From: Nemophila menziesii | Lineage: Eukaryota; Streptophyta; Magnoliopsida; Boraginales; Hydrophyllaceae | Assembly: GCA_029959085.1 (NCBI GenBank) | Contig: JARWIR010000018.1 | Coordinates: forward strand, 4,464,001-4,528,000 | Reading direction: 5' to 3' | Length of the DNA: 64,000 nucleotides | Part shown: in pieces, positions 44,516 through 57,875 of the stretch | Position numbering within the stretch: position 1 is the stretch's first letter | Layout of the letters: each line of letters begins with the position of its first letter | Position numbers and translations under genes: made by a program | The notes under the pieces: generated by a model | The model's input: the letters and a program-made list of their open reading frames with translations, nothing else | Database searches by the model: none | Told to the model about the DNA's origin: nothing

Positions 44516-44521
44516 AGTTTT

Positions 44522-44539
44522 TGGCGCCGCTGCCGGGGA
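44522..44539 (+). other. Primer-binding site, tRNA-Asp type, copy C
   Basis: Identical to the copy B site, TGGCGCCGCTGCCGGGGA. Confidence 0.88.
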
Positions 44540-44738
44540 CGGTAGCGTGTGACCCTGGTGTTTATCCTCTGTTATTTTTATTTTTCAGTTTTACGCTTTT
44601 TTTGTTCTTCCTTTCTCAGGTTTTACAGTTTTGGTTTATGCTCGATAACCCCGAGATATTAGTCAGATTTCAAAACAAAAGAAAGAAAGAAGGAAAGAAG
44701 CAAATGAGAAGGAAAAGAGAGTAGCCAGAAAAGCATAA

Positions 44739-47700
44739 ATGGCTAATGTTGATAATCATGATCCAACCGTAAGAATCAAGCATTCCTACTCCACATGTAG
44801 GACGAACTCAACCTCAAGTCTTTTATGACCCATGGTTCATACAAGGTCCTGAACAAATTCCATATCGTGCTCCTGCTCTTGGTGTTGGTCCTCCAGATAT
44901 TAATGTCCCAAGATACATAACAGATTCGGGTATGTTAGCTCAATTCCAAAACTTTGGAAATTTTCGTGGAGCAGGTGGAGATGACGCAATTCGTGCAGTA
45001 TAGAAATTTATGCAAATATATGATGCGTATATAACGCAAGGTGTAACAAGAGAACATGTGTATTATGCAAATTTCAGATTTTGTTTGATAAACACAGCGA
45101 CTGTATGGCATGATTCACAAGAACCCGGATCAATCACGAATTGGGATGAGCTACAAATAGCGTTATTTGATCGTTATTATACGAGAAACATGGGATTGAA
45201 CGCACAAATCGAGTTAACATCATTTGAACAAGATCAAGGTGAATCTGTAGGCAATTGTTGGACAAGATTGTAACTTGTTTGAGAAGAGTTCCAGATCATG
45301 GTCTTTCAGAAGAGTAACAAATGTCGATATTTTACAAAGGTCTTGAGGGACGCTCAAGGAAATATTTATTCTTAATTTGTGGTGGGGAGTCTTATAGGTA
45401 ACTCCAGCCAATGCTAAAATTATTTTGAATAGAACAGTGAAGAATGAATTGGGTTAGAATACTATAAGAGCATCTATCCGAGGTACATGTTATAAAGAGA
45501 GTAGTGCTGGAATTGATGAGAAATTATCTTCATTAGAGAATATATTGAAGAACACATTGGTGCAACAACTGAAATAGTTTAGCTTAGCTGTTAAAGAAGG
45601 TTTTTTAGGTAGGAGAGCTGATGTTAATGTGACACAAGAAATATATGGGTGTTCAAACTGTGGTGTACAAGATCATGATTGGGCATTGTTTCCAACCGAG
45701 TGAACTAAAATTCAGGTGGTCAAGGTTATCAACCGAATAGAAACCATCCGGTTTTCCAATATTCGAATCCAAGTGGTGCCGCAAATCCGACATACTCATA
45801 TCAACCGCGTCCCCAAGGTAAAAAACTATCGACCAAGACCACAAGTCAACTACCAAGAGGGACAAAATTACTGAAATCAAGATCAAAGGCAACCATCTTA
45901 AGACACCTTTACCGATGCTATGAATCAAAAAGCTCTACGTTCTTAAACTCAAGAAGGTGCGTTAGATGTTCAACAAAGTTTACATGCACTAATTACTATG
46001 CAAGCAAAAAAACATAAAAAGATAAGCAAGCATCTATCGCCACATTAAAAATGTTAGAAAATCAAATAGCTCAGATGGCGAAGCAATTGAATAAGAGTTC
46101 ACAAGGGAAACTCCCAAGTGACACTAAGGATCCGAAGCAAAGAGAAGATTGTAATACTATAGCGCTCAAGAGCGGTAAGAACTCAACCACTTCCTTTTCC
46201 TGTTATGAAAGAAGAAGAAACGACTGTGAAAGAGAAAACGTTAAAAGATGTGGTGGAGAAAGAAGGTGAACCAAAGTTGAAGAGGTGGAAGTTGAGAAAA
46301 CTCTGGAAAAAACAATAAATTAAGATGTTATAGAGAATCGTCCTCCTCCGCCCTTTCCCTCATGAGTTCAGAAGAAGGGAGATATAGATGATTATCAAAG
46401 ATTCATGAAAGTGGTGAGAACTCTTAACATAAATATACCATTCTTAGATTCCTTTAAAGATGTACTAAAATATGTGAAATTCCTGAAGAGGGCTATCACC
46501 AACAAAAGGCCATATCTAGAGAATAAAATAATAGGTTTGCTAGAAGAGTGTAGTGTCATATGCCAAAGTAAGTTGTCACCTAAACTATTTGATCTTGGGA
46601 GTTTCACAACTCCTATTTATATTGGTAATGAGTGGCAAGGGAAAGGTTTATGCGATTTGGGTGTGAGTATTAATCTCATGCCCAACTCAATTTTTGAGAA
46701 GTTGAGATAGAAAATGCAAGACCAACTTCTATGGTCTTGCAAATGGCTAAAAAATCTTTCGCACATCCAGAGGGACAAATAGAAGATGTCCTTGTCAAGG
46801 CAGGTACGTTAATTTTTCTCGTTGATATTGTTATACTTGAATATGAAGCGGATAGGAATGTCCCCATTATTTTGGGAAGAACATTCCTAGCCACGGGGCG
46901 TACTCATATTGATTTAGAAAATGGAGAATTAACCATTTGTATTCAAGACGAGGAGGTAAAGTTCAATGTGTTTAGAGTAATGAAGTTTCCAGTTTCTTAG
47001 GAGGATTGTTTCCGAGTGGATGTAATCGTCCAAGCCATGAAAAAGGTATTTAATGATATTAATTTTGATGATGACTTGTAGGCAACCCTAACACTTGACT
47101 TACCTGAGCTAATGTAAGAGCTTACCAAAACAGTGGCAGCTCTGAATTCATAATATCCAAGGCATAGGCATTTAGCCTATAAACCGGTGAGATAACATGG
47201 GGAGGTTATACCTAAAAAACAACCATCTATGGAATCTCCCCAACAATTAAAAGAGAATCTGCTTCCGTCACACTTGAGGTATGCTTATTTGGTAACTATT
47301 AACACTTTACCTGTTATTTTTCCAGCTACTTTAATAGATCCTCAAGCAGACAAAATGTAGCGTTTTCTAAGAGCTAATAAGGAGACAATTGAATGGAATA
47401 TTGCTTACATCAAAGATATTAGTCCTTCTGTTTGCCAACACAAAATTATTTTGGAAGATACAGGTGCACGATCAGTTGAAGGGCAAAGAAGATTGATGCC
47501 AGCTATGAAGGAAGTAGTGAAGAAAGAAGTTATCACATTGTTAGATGCGAGAATAAATTTTCCCATTGCTAGTAGCGAGTGGTGAGTCCGGTTCAATGCG
47601 TACCAATGAAGGGTGGTATTATTACAATCTTGATTGAACATAATAAAGCCATTTCCTCATGAACCGTGATTGGTTGGAGGGTGTGTATGGATTATCATAA

Positions 47701-48938
47701 GTTGAAAAAGGCCACCAGAAAAGATCATTTTCCCCTTCCGTTTATAGATCATATGTTAGACAAGTTAGTTGGAAAAGAGTACTATTGTTTCTTAGATGGG
47801 TACTCTGGATATAATAAGATTTATGTAGACCCAGTGGATCAACACCAAACAACCTTTAGATGTCCTTTTGGCACTTTTGCTTTCCAAAGGATGTCATTTA
47901 AATTGTTTAATGCACATGCTACTTTCCATAGATTCATGATGGCAATCTTCTAGGACAGGATTAATAATTTCCTTGAGGAATATTTGAATGACTTGTTTAT
48001 GTGTTTGGTGATAACTTTGATGAGTGTTTACAGAATCTAGAGAAGGTGTTAATTAGATGCAAGGAAATCAAATTTGGTTTTGAACTGGGAGAAGTCTCAT
48101 TTCATGGTTCGTGAGGGTAAAGTGTTGGGACACAAGGTTTCAAGCTCAGGTTTAGAAGTTGATCTTGCAAAGATTGATGATTTCTCTAAGATCGCTAAGC
48201 TGTTGTGTAACTTATCCGAGAATGATACCAAATTCTTTTTTGATGAGTCTTGCATGGAGGCATTCAAAGAGATCAAGGGGAAGCTTATATCCGCATCTAT
48301 TATATTAGCTCGTGATTGGAAAATTTTGTTTCAAGTTATCTGTGATGCTAGTGATCTTGCTATGTGCGCTGTTTTGGGATAGAGAAAGGATAAGGTATTT
48401 TATTCTATCTACTACGCGAGTAAGACTTTCACAAGTGCTCAAATGAATTATATTGTAACTGAGAAAGTGATATTAGATGTTGTGTATGCATTTGACAAGT
48501 TTCCTTCCTATCTTCTTGGGGCGAAAGTTGTTTTGAATACCGATCATTCCGTTATCAAATACCTTATGGAGAAGAAAGATGCAAAGCCGTGTTTGATTAG
48601 ATGTGTATTGTTGTTACAAGAGTTTGACTTAGAGATTCGCGATCAAAGGGTTTTGATAATTAGGTTGTAGATCATTTGTCGCGTCTTGAAGGTTCCGAGT
48701 TTAATAACGGGGCCTAGTTGGTCGAAGAAGAGTTTCCTGATGAGAGTCTATTTTTGATATACAATACTGTTACTCCTTCGTACGCAGACATAGTAAATCT
48801 CATTGTTAGTGGATCTTTTCCTAAAGGAGCTACCTCACAAGAGAGGAAGAGATTAATGCATCGAAAAAATCGATTCTTTTGGGAGGATCCTTTCCTCTAC
48901 AAAACATGTGGTGATTAGATGGTGAGAATATGCATACT
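44739..48938 (+). pseudogene. Athila-type gag-pol, copy C
   Basis: Domain order and lesions are as in copy B: Gag from ATG 44739, protease LCDLGVSINLMP near 46660, RT with FLDGYSGYNKIYV near 47800, YLND in place of YMDD, RNase H VICDASDLAMCAVLG then TAG, and an end at DPFLYKTCGD. The ATG before DDYQRF is ATA here. Gag N-terminal variants match copy D, but from about 45.37 kb onward variants match copy B, so the copy is a recombinant. It joins the LINE at about 48938. Confidence 0.87.
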
Positions 48939-50942
48939 TGAGAGAATATTGTAATGCATTTGGATAATGAATTAATTTTCACAAGTCGCCTATTTTTTTC
49001 TGTAAAAATACCCCTAAGTCGGTGAAAATGAAAATTTCTCAACGTTTGCATATGGGAATTACCAATGATTTGGGTAATTATTTAGGGGTTTTAACCATTA
49101 AGAAAGCTAATAGTGAAAATCTTAATTATATTAAAGAAATATTATTGGCTAAGTCACCTAGTTGGGTTGCTTTGTTACTTTCGGAAGGTGGGATAGAAAT
49201 CCTTATTAAAGTTGTCTATAAGAAATTCTTAACTATGCGATGTCTCTTTGTAAATTCGCGAAGATTTTATGCAAAACATTATTGAGTATTGTGGCTAATT
49301 TATGTCGGATGTGGGAAACAAAAAAAAATTCACTGGGTTAATTGGAAGAAATTGTCAAGATCGAAAAGAATTGAAGGATTGGGGTTTAGATAATTTTATA
49401 AAATGAATATTCTATGTTGGCTAATTAGGCATGGAGTTTGTTGAATAATCAGAACTCCTTTGCATACAAAACTCTTAAAGACATTTATTTCCCTAATTGC
49501 GGTTTGTGGGATACAAAACATTAAAATAGAAAATTATGGATTTGGGCAAGTTTCTTTAAGGGTCTTCAGTTTCTTAAAAAGCATATGATTTGGCAAATTG
49601 GAAATGGTAAAAGTATACATATTTGGAGTCACTGTTGGCTTAGTAAAAGTGTCATTTTAGATAAACCAAGCGATTGTTGATGAATCGGGATACAGTTGGA
49701 AGAATGAACTTGTTTATGATTTATTAACTCAAATTTTCGCTCGGTTTATAGTAATATTTCTGAGATGTTAGATTAATGATGAGGATAAAGTTATTTGGCC
49801 TTATAGCAAAAATGGTGAATATTCAACCAAATCAGGGTATCATATACTTGTTAATGACGAGGTAGCAGCTGAGACTCAGACTTCCAATCTGGGTAAGACT
49901 AGAAATAATTGTATTTGGGATATTAGATGGATGAATAACGTTCCCGCTAGGATTTAAAAAATGTGCTAGAGAGTTTGTAACAATGCAATTCAGGTAAAAA
50001 ATAATGTTAAGAAGAAAAATGTGTTAACAATGAAGTTTGTTAATGGCGTGAACTAGATAAGGAGGACATGAATCATCTTATTCTTAAATGTCCTTTCAGT
50101 ATGAAGTGTGGGCTTTGACACCATTACAAATCAAAATGATAAATATTTGAATGAAATTTTTTCTGATTGGTTGATAAAAGTAATCAAGGAATATTCTAAA
50201 ATTGGATGGGAAGTCAAGATTGTGACTGGTTATATTCTTATCATAATGTGGAACTTATGGAAAGAAATAATGAAGTGTTTTCATGAAGGTAAGGAATGGT
50301 GCGCCTGCAATGTCTTAGATAAATCCAAAGAAACTTGTTTCTAGACATTTTAGGCCATGCAATGATTGGGAGAAAAATCTTTTTGAAAAAAGGGCGAGTG
50401 GTGAACATGGTCAAAGTAATAACCCTACGATGGAGGATGATACTGGTATAGTCTGGATGTGTGATGTTTTTTTAAGGCAAATAAAGAACCTACTGCTATT
50501 GTTACAATTGGTATCGATAAAGATGAAAAAATTAATAGGAAGGTTAATATCATATGTAAGGTTAATAGAGTGATTTAAGGAGAAGTTTGGGCCTTAATTA
50601 TGGCCATGAGGTCTTGTTAAGACCTTTTTGAGTTAGAGAGTCTCTTTTTACTCTGACAATATTGAATTAGTTCAAAGAATCTTGGGTTTGACAGAACATC
50701 ATTGGAGTCGTGAACCTATTCATTCGAAAGCTAGAAAATAGTTAAATCAGTCTTCTTGTTGGAAAGTTGTCCATATTGAAAGAATATATAACTCTACAGC
50801 GGATGCACTAGCTAAGTGCATTAGAAGGAATACTGATTTATCTAACTGGAGGGACTATTCTCTTATTGCTTCTAATACGTTTTTTTACTATTCTTTGTAA
50901 TACCTATAGATAGTTTTCGTGGTTTTTGTTGACGAAAAAAAA
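48939..50942 (+). mobile_element. LINE 3' half fused to Athila, array copy C
   Basis: It has the same extent as copy A: thumb (NDLGNYLGVLTIKKANSENL), zinc domain, RNase H with a late ADALAK motif, and an A-rich end (50935-50942). All frames are interrupted. Confidence 0.82.
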
Positions 50943-52834
50943 GTAGGGAGGTTATATATGATGTTATAAAATGAATAGTGTCCGTTAGTATTTTTTACTA
51001 AAAACAAAACCGGCCCGATTTAATAGATCCTTTTATAACTTTTAAACAAGGCCTAAACCTAGGCCAAGTTCTTTTGGGCCTTTTTCAGTGTTCCCCTGGG
51101 TGTAGGTGGGTTGGGCCTTTTCTGATCAAGCAGGTGTAGGTTATAAAGGAAAAGAAAAGACCTACATCTTTATCATAAACCTTCATTGCCGCATAACAAT
51201 TCAGCCGCCACACTATTCATGTGTAGGTTATAAAGGAAAAGAAAAAACCTACATCTTTATCATAAACCTTCATAGCTGAAGAACAATTCAGCAAAACTAT
51301 TCATGTGTAGCCGTGAGTTTTTGATTGAAGAAAGCAGATTAAAGGTAAAGAAGAAAACTTTTAACTCAAGCTAATTTCAAAACCACATAGGAAGTGTAAT
51401 CGATTATTTTTTACAATTTACAATTTTATGATTTATTTACATTTTTTTTAAGACTATGATGAAGGATCTTCTCCAGATGAATCTTCCATACTTTTCAAGA
51501 TTATGTTCCTTTTAAACTTATTCCCTTATTTAGAGTTTATGTAATTTCCCATAAGGTATACTTCTATTATGAACAATACTTATTTAATGATTAAGAAAAT
51601 TGAAAATGATATGCAAAATAATGTACAAAAAGAAAAGTTAAAATCCATATATATTTCTTAAATCCTGAATTTTGTCTTCTATTTGTTTTCATTCGTTGTA
51701 ATCTTAATTTAGATGCTAAACTTCTTCTTTAACTTGTATATTAATTGAATAAAAATATAATAAAACTTTCTCAACATATTTTTGTGTCTTTTTGTGACAT
51801 GAACCCAATGCCTTATTTAATGTAAAACAATATTTAGTAAATTTACACTAATACTTATTAAAGCATAACAGAATGACTATATTTATTGCTTGCCAATAGT
51901 AATTAGGTAGTTTATTTAGTGGTAGAATATCCAAAGATTAGATTTGAACATTGAACAAAAAATATATGTTATTTTCTTAGTTGACATCTTAGAAATTAAC
52001 TTTATCTGCTTTAAAGGTAGCATTTAATTTTTTTTGTTTCTAAATCTAAACGATTAACATAATTGAGATTCGAAACACTTATACAACATCTTAAGAACAT
52101 AATGTTATATAATTTACGCTCCAATAATTTATAAATGTCTTATCTATTTTTAACTATTAAGATTTCACCATTTATCAATGCGATTTGTAGAGAGCTATTG
52201 GATTTAGAGGAAAAAACTAGTTGGTCATTTTGTTTCAATAAAAAGAAACATATGCGTAACAAAAAATACATAATTGGTAAGAAAGGTATTTACAACATAC
52301 CTCGATTTTAAGCATTTTTATTCCCCTTCTACATACATAGACTATATGGTTATTACATTAGTTGTATCATATAGGTGGTATTAAAAAAAAGATAATATAT
52401 ATCATCTCTTATTTTCGTAATGATTGATTTAAGTTTTTACCAGAATGACCTTAGTCTTGCTGATTTTACTGTTTCTAAAATATATAATCAATTTATCTAA
52501 TATTTCTTCTCAAGTTTAAGCACAAAACCATCTATGGAAAATCTAAATTTAGATTTAGATATAATTTCAATTAGTAAAATAAAGTTTTAATTAATTGTGT
52601 TGATTGAATTGAATAACCATTTGAATGTGATCATTATTAAGAAAATATATTATGTTAATTTAAAGCATATTGTTAAATTATTTGGTTATGCGAATATTTT
52701 TGAATTATAATTTTTTGATTACACTTTGTAGAGTTTATAGTATTTGGAAATCCTTTATATATAAATAATTATAATCATGTGCAATCAATAAAACATAAGT
52801 GTGTTAACATGTAGTAATATATCGGTCCTCGATC
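50943..52834. other. Non-coding block, array unit C, left part
   Basis: Close copy of 31520-33533 with no gene apart from the 51134 duplication. About 90 bp present in unit A is missing here at one AACATG (near 52806). Confidence 0.7.
51134..51303 (+). repeat. 87/83-bp tandem duplication with TATAAAGG motif, unit C
   Basis: Units at 51134-51220 and 51221-51303 correspond to those of unit A. The duplication therefore predates the duplication of the array unit. Confidence 0.85.
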
Positions 52835-53180
52835 TTATAAATTTAACCTTGAAAAGAAAATACTAGGAATGGTCATTAGAGAGTGATTGAGACGATTTGA
52901 TGATCCGATCCAAATCACTACCCATAAGATATAAACCGGATACAAATAATTGAAACCTCCTTTATTAGCCGGAAATATAACATCCTTTAAACCAATCACG
53001 TTCTTATGTTTGGGATAGCGAAGAAGAGTCAATTCGCACAAAGTCTTTAATGTATCTATCTTTTTACCAACCATATTTTGTAACTTCTTAATCACAAATA
53101 TCTCGGTTGTTTCTCTATTTGTAGCAGAACATACTATACCATAAGCTCCTTGTCCAACTAATGTGGCCCATAAGTTTTTA
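52835..53180 (-). pseudogene. MAP kinase N-lobe fragment, unit C (glycine loop intact)
   Basis: The minus-strand frame is open from about 53180 to 52835. It reads TLVGQGAYGIVCSATNRETT, keeping the GxGxYG loop. It continues to IKKL with the ATP-binding lysine, then LKTLCELTLLRYPKHKNVIG. After VYIL the kinase reading passes into the next frame (GSDLDQII region), as in unit A, so that frameshift is older than the array. The fragment ends before the catalytic loop. No intron is apparent in the fragment, which may indicate capture from a transcript; this needs comparison with host genes. Confidence 0.78.
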
Positions 53181-53298
53181 CTTTGTCTTTAGGTATACAA
53201 ATAATATATTATTATATTTGTGTATTTATAGAGGCAGAGGTGTGAAAAAAAATCCAAATAGATGTAATAATTATAATGATTTTTAAATATTTTATTTT

Positions 53299-55750
53299 GT
53301 GATTTCAATGTAGGATTAGGGATGACAACAATTTTACAGTTAAATATATTAAAAATTTCTAAATAATACCAAACATATATGAAAACAATTTAAAAATATA
53401 TACAAAATTTGATTGGTTTTTTATTAAATTGAAAATTTGTTATAAAATCTAACATTTGAATTTTATTTTAGTGTATGAATATATTTTTTTTACCTATATT
53501 ATCATTAATAACCATCTGTTACACTTTTCAAAGTCATAAACTAATGATTTTAACGATGGTCATAGACTTTTCAATTTTGCTTTTTTACCGTAACCATTGT
53601 GACCATAGAGATATGTTCTGAATACCCCATAAATTTATTAAAATTTTGATATATGTTTTTTGAGTTTCTATGTAAATTATCTGACTAATTTTTATGTTTG
53701 AGAGTTTTTAACTACTTGGTTACTACATTGCTTGGTCATTTATGTTTCAAGATATTTATAAGTTTAATATCTTGTATTAATTAGATATTTTTTGTTTTAA
53801 AGTTCTTATTTTATAAATGATATTATTAGTAGTTAATTTAGATTCTTGTCGCAAAATTAATAAAGAAAGTAAAAAGTACCAATATTAGTTATGGAAGATT
53901 AAACAATAACAAAGTTTAAAATATAATAGGTTAAGTAGTCAGTTTGAAATATAAAAAATCAAATAATCATTAAATAACAGACTTAAGAATGTTAAAGATA
54001 CACTTTGAATCACAATAACGATTTATTTTATTTACCTATTAGATAATTATGCGAAACAGATCTACATTATCTAAATAATGCGTAATATCTTATTATTTCA
54101 TAAGTATAATGCAAAACATGTAATTGACATCACATACACACCTGTTTAGCGCATGATGGATTTATTAACATAGAACATCACATTGTTTATCGTATTTAAC
54201 ACGTGTAAACTAGTGGAATATGCACGCAAAGTTTATTGACATAGTCAAACCGTGCACGCCAATTTGATCAAGGCTGTCAAATGATGTACAAAGCATTGTT
54301 CAAACCATAGAAATATTCACATCAGATTGATTTACATAGTCGAAACGTGCACGACACATTGATCGACATGATTGAAACATGCACGATACATTGATTAACA
54401 TAGTAGGATCAACTCTAAAAAATATTACTAAAATGTCTGTTTTCATGTTATTATATTAGCCTAAAACAGTAATTTTACAAATATTTTTAAGACTTGGTTC
54501 CACTATGTTAATCAATTTGTCGTACACGTTTCAAGTATGTCGATCAATGTGTCATGAACATTTCGACTATGTGAATCAATATGATAAGAATATTTCTATG
54601 GTTTTGAACAATGTATCGTACATCGTTTGACATCGTTGATCAATCTGTCGTGCATGGTTCAACTATATCAACCAACTTTGCGTGCATATTCCACTATGTT
54701 GATCAGTTTAGGTTACACGTGTTGAACACGACAAACAATGTGATGTTCTATGATAATCAATTACATGTTTTACATTATACTTATGAAATAATAAATATTA
54801 AACGTGATTTGGATAGAATAGATTTATTTCACATAATTATCTGATAGGTAATTAAATCATTATTATGATTCAAAGTGTATCTTTAACAATCTGAAGTTTG
54901 TTATTTTATGATTATTCAATTTTTTATTTTTCAAAGTGATTAGTTAACCTATTATATTTTGGAACGTTGTAATTGTTTAATCTTCCATAAATAATTTTTG
55001 TACCTTTTTTCTTTATTTGTTAATTTAGTAAAAAGTGTAAATAACTACTATTAGTATATTTTATAAAATAATTATTTTAAAACAGTAGGTATCTAAGTAA
55101 TACAAGATATTGAACTTATAAATATCTTGAATCATGAATGACATGTAATGTAGTGATCAAGTAGTTATAAACTCTCAAACATAAAAATTAGTAAGATGAT
55201 TTACACAAAAAATTAAATATGTTATCCAAGCCCAGAATAAAGAATTTCACAATTTTTTCAAATTATGGGAGTACTTAGAACATATCTATATGGTCCGGTT
55301 TGTCACCTATCCCATTTAGTGATGGAAATGGTTACGATAAAAAACCAAAACAGATGGTTAAACCTGGTAGGTTGTGGTTTTAAATTAAAATAAAATGAAA
55401 TAATCGAAAACCATTTATATCATCTACATGTTCATAATTTATATAAACTATGTAAAAAATATATATTAAAATAAAGATCGAATATTAGATTAAACCAACT
55501 AAATAACAAATATCTAATTTAATTAAAACTCAATAAATTTGCATATATGTTAAAAAAATTCAGATATGTTTGGTATTATTTCAGAAAATTTTCATATATT
55601 TATGGAGTTATAAATTTTTTATGGTTAAAAATCGCAAAACCTTTCTAAATTTGTTTAGGATTTTTAATAAAATAAATGGTTATAGTTATATTTTTTGATT
55701 TTTTTAATTTTTTTAAACAATTGGCATCCCTAATCCCAACATGAAATCAC
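53299..55750. mobile_element. Foldback (FB)-like element, unit C
   Basis: Tips are gtgatttcaatgtaggatta and, reverse-complemented, gtgatttcatgttgggatta, a better match than in unit A. The inverted arms again carry 32-bp tandem repeats (54160-54415 and about 54500-54740). Compared with unit A it lacks about 80 bp near 55352 between two atggt motifs. No transposase is present. Confidence 0.75.
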
Positions 55751-56058
55751 AATAAACATATGGAAAGTTCTTTTATAACTAACTCCATGTTTTTGACTTG
55801 AAAAAGTAATTGCTTAATTATTCTAATAAGATGTTTTTGTTAATATGATTAATTGAGGTGACAATATCTTTTATAGTTATATTTTATTCTTTAGGGAATA
55901 AATATTTTCTCTCTATATTCTAAAAGGAACAGTTTAATTTTATTTGTCTTTTATATATTTAACTGCCTTTTTTGAATTTCCTTTCCTTTCTTACGTAACT
56001 CCGACTGCCTCATGGGCCACCATTGCGCTGCCGCCAGCTCTAGTCGATTCTGGGGATG
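55751..56058. other. Spacer between FB element and Athila LTR, unit C/D
   Basis: Equivalent to 36566-36868. No gene is seen. Confidence 0.6.
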
Positions 56059-57639
56059 TGATGTCTCCAATTTTGTTCTAAATATAAGCCCTTAGTTACA
56101 TCATTTTAGGTAAATATTAGACTTATTTGTTATACTTGTATGCTTATTTCGTTATATTATATTTTCTCACCTTGGAATTATGATATTTCATTTCTAGAGC
56201 TTTTGTGCGGTAATTTGTTTGTTTTTAGTGCAAAGTTCATAGGTCCATGGATGCTATGGAGCACTAATACAAGGATGAGAATTTAGAATTAAAGTCTTAG
56301 ATCGAGCAGATGAGTCAAAAGAAAGAAAAGATTTCCCAAAGAGATAACTAAAAGAGCTTAATTTAGAAGGTTGTTACTAATTGCTAATTTTGAGCCACTT
56401 ATCCACTTAGCCACTAATTCAGCCTTAGAACCCTGAAATAAGAAAGCTGCATTTTTGAGTTAGGAAGATTTGGGGACTGAAATCAGGTGATTTGGAGTTG
56501 AGACGTAAAAGTTACGGCCGTTTTAATAACAATTGTACATAAGTTATGGGATTCATGGGATGGACTTGGGCTTTTTATAATTTAACTTATTATTTAAAAA
56601 AACCCCAATCCGACTCTGCTACTGTAAATAGGTCTTATGACCTCCTTTTTAGAAACATGTCATTACATTTTTATTCCACGCAAAATTACAAGTCAGAGTA
56701 GAGGGTAGAAGAGGAAGCTAGAGCTGGAGAATTCATATTCCTCCATTAACAGCCAAATCCAACGCCTCAATTAGGCTATCTATTCTACTTCTGAAATTTA
56801 GAATAATTTCTTTATTTTTTTATTTCAGTTTTTCTTTCGAACATTAGTTAAATTATTCAGTACTTGAGAATCACAAATAACGGGTCGAAGCCCTACTTGA
56901 TTAACTTCTATTTTTAAATTTAGGATTTTACGATTTAATCTGAGTTGAGAATTTATTATTGAATATTATGTTGAGATTGTTTATTATTTTTTTATGATCA
57001 ATTAGAAATAAGTTTTAGCAATTAGGCTATTCACTTTAGTTGCGAAGTGATCATCCGACCGGGGGGGGGGGGTTTGATTACATAATTAGGTAATATCTGT
57101 GTGATGTTCTTTATTGACCGACATGCTTGACTAATCACATAGCCAAGGAGGTAAGGATCTTCACATTTGTAAGTAAAGTTGCTACCTTAGAGGGGCTTGT
57201 CTTACCGTATGATAGATCCTAGGTCCACGCGACAGGGGGCTAGGAGATATTAGAGGTCCCGACTAATAATTATATGACAATTCTACCCTTAAACAAAATA
57301 GTAATTTTATTAACTTAGGTGGATTCCCTTGCGAGACTCAAGTACATCTCTCATTCTTGTGTCCAACCTTATTTACTTGCATGATTTCTTTTAGTTAATA
57401 CTTTAAGCACTTTACTTTATTGCATCTTTAATCCTTATACAAAACCAAACAAAAATCTTATCATTTTATTTTTCTGTTTAACAATTAATTCTACTATTCC
57501 GACTAATACTAATGTTATAACTAGCCGTCTCTGAGAAAAAATTCATATTATTTACACATTAATTAGAACGTCTCGTGCACTTGCAGGTAGTGTCCCTCTC
57601 ATTTAGGGTGGTCATTTTATCACATACCAGGAGACACCA
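56059..57639 (+). repeat. Athila 5' LTR, copy D (1581 bp)
   Basis: Complete LTR from TGATGTCTCC to GGAGACACCA, with a run of twelve G at 57061-57072. Many variants are shared with copy C and not B. Confidence 0.88.
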
Positions 57640-57645
57640 AGTTTT

Positions 57646-57663
57646 TGGCGCCGCTGTCGGGGA
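57646..57663 (+). other. Primer-binding site, tRNA-Asp type, copy D
   Basis: TGGCGCCGCTGTCGGGGA, with one further change (C to T) relative to copies B and C. Confidence 0.86.
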
Positions 57664-57875
57664 CGGTAGCATGTGACCCTGGTGTTAATCCTATAGTTGT
57701 TTAATTGTTATTTTTATTTTTCAGTTTTACGCTTTTTTTTGTTCTTCCTTTCTCAGGTTTTACAGGTTTGGTGTATGCTCGATAACCCCGAGATATTAGT
57801 CAGACTTCAAAACAAAAGAAAGAAAGAAGAAAAGAAGCAAATGAGAAGGAAAAGAGATTAGCCAGAAAAGCATAA

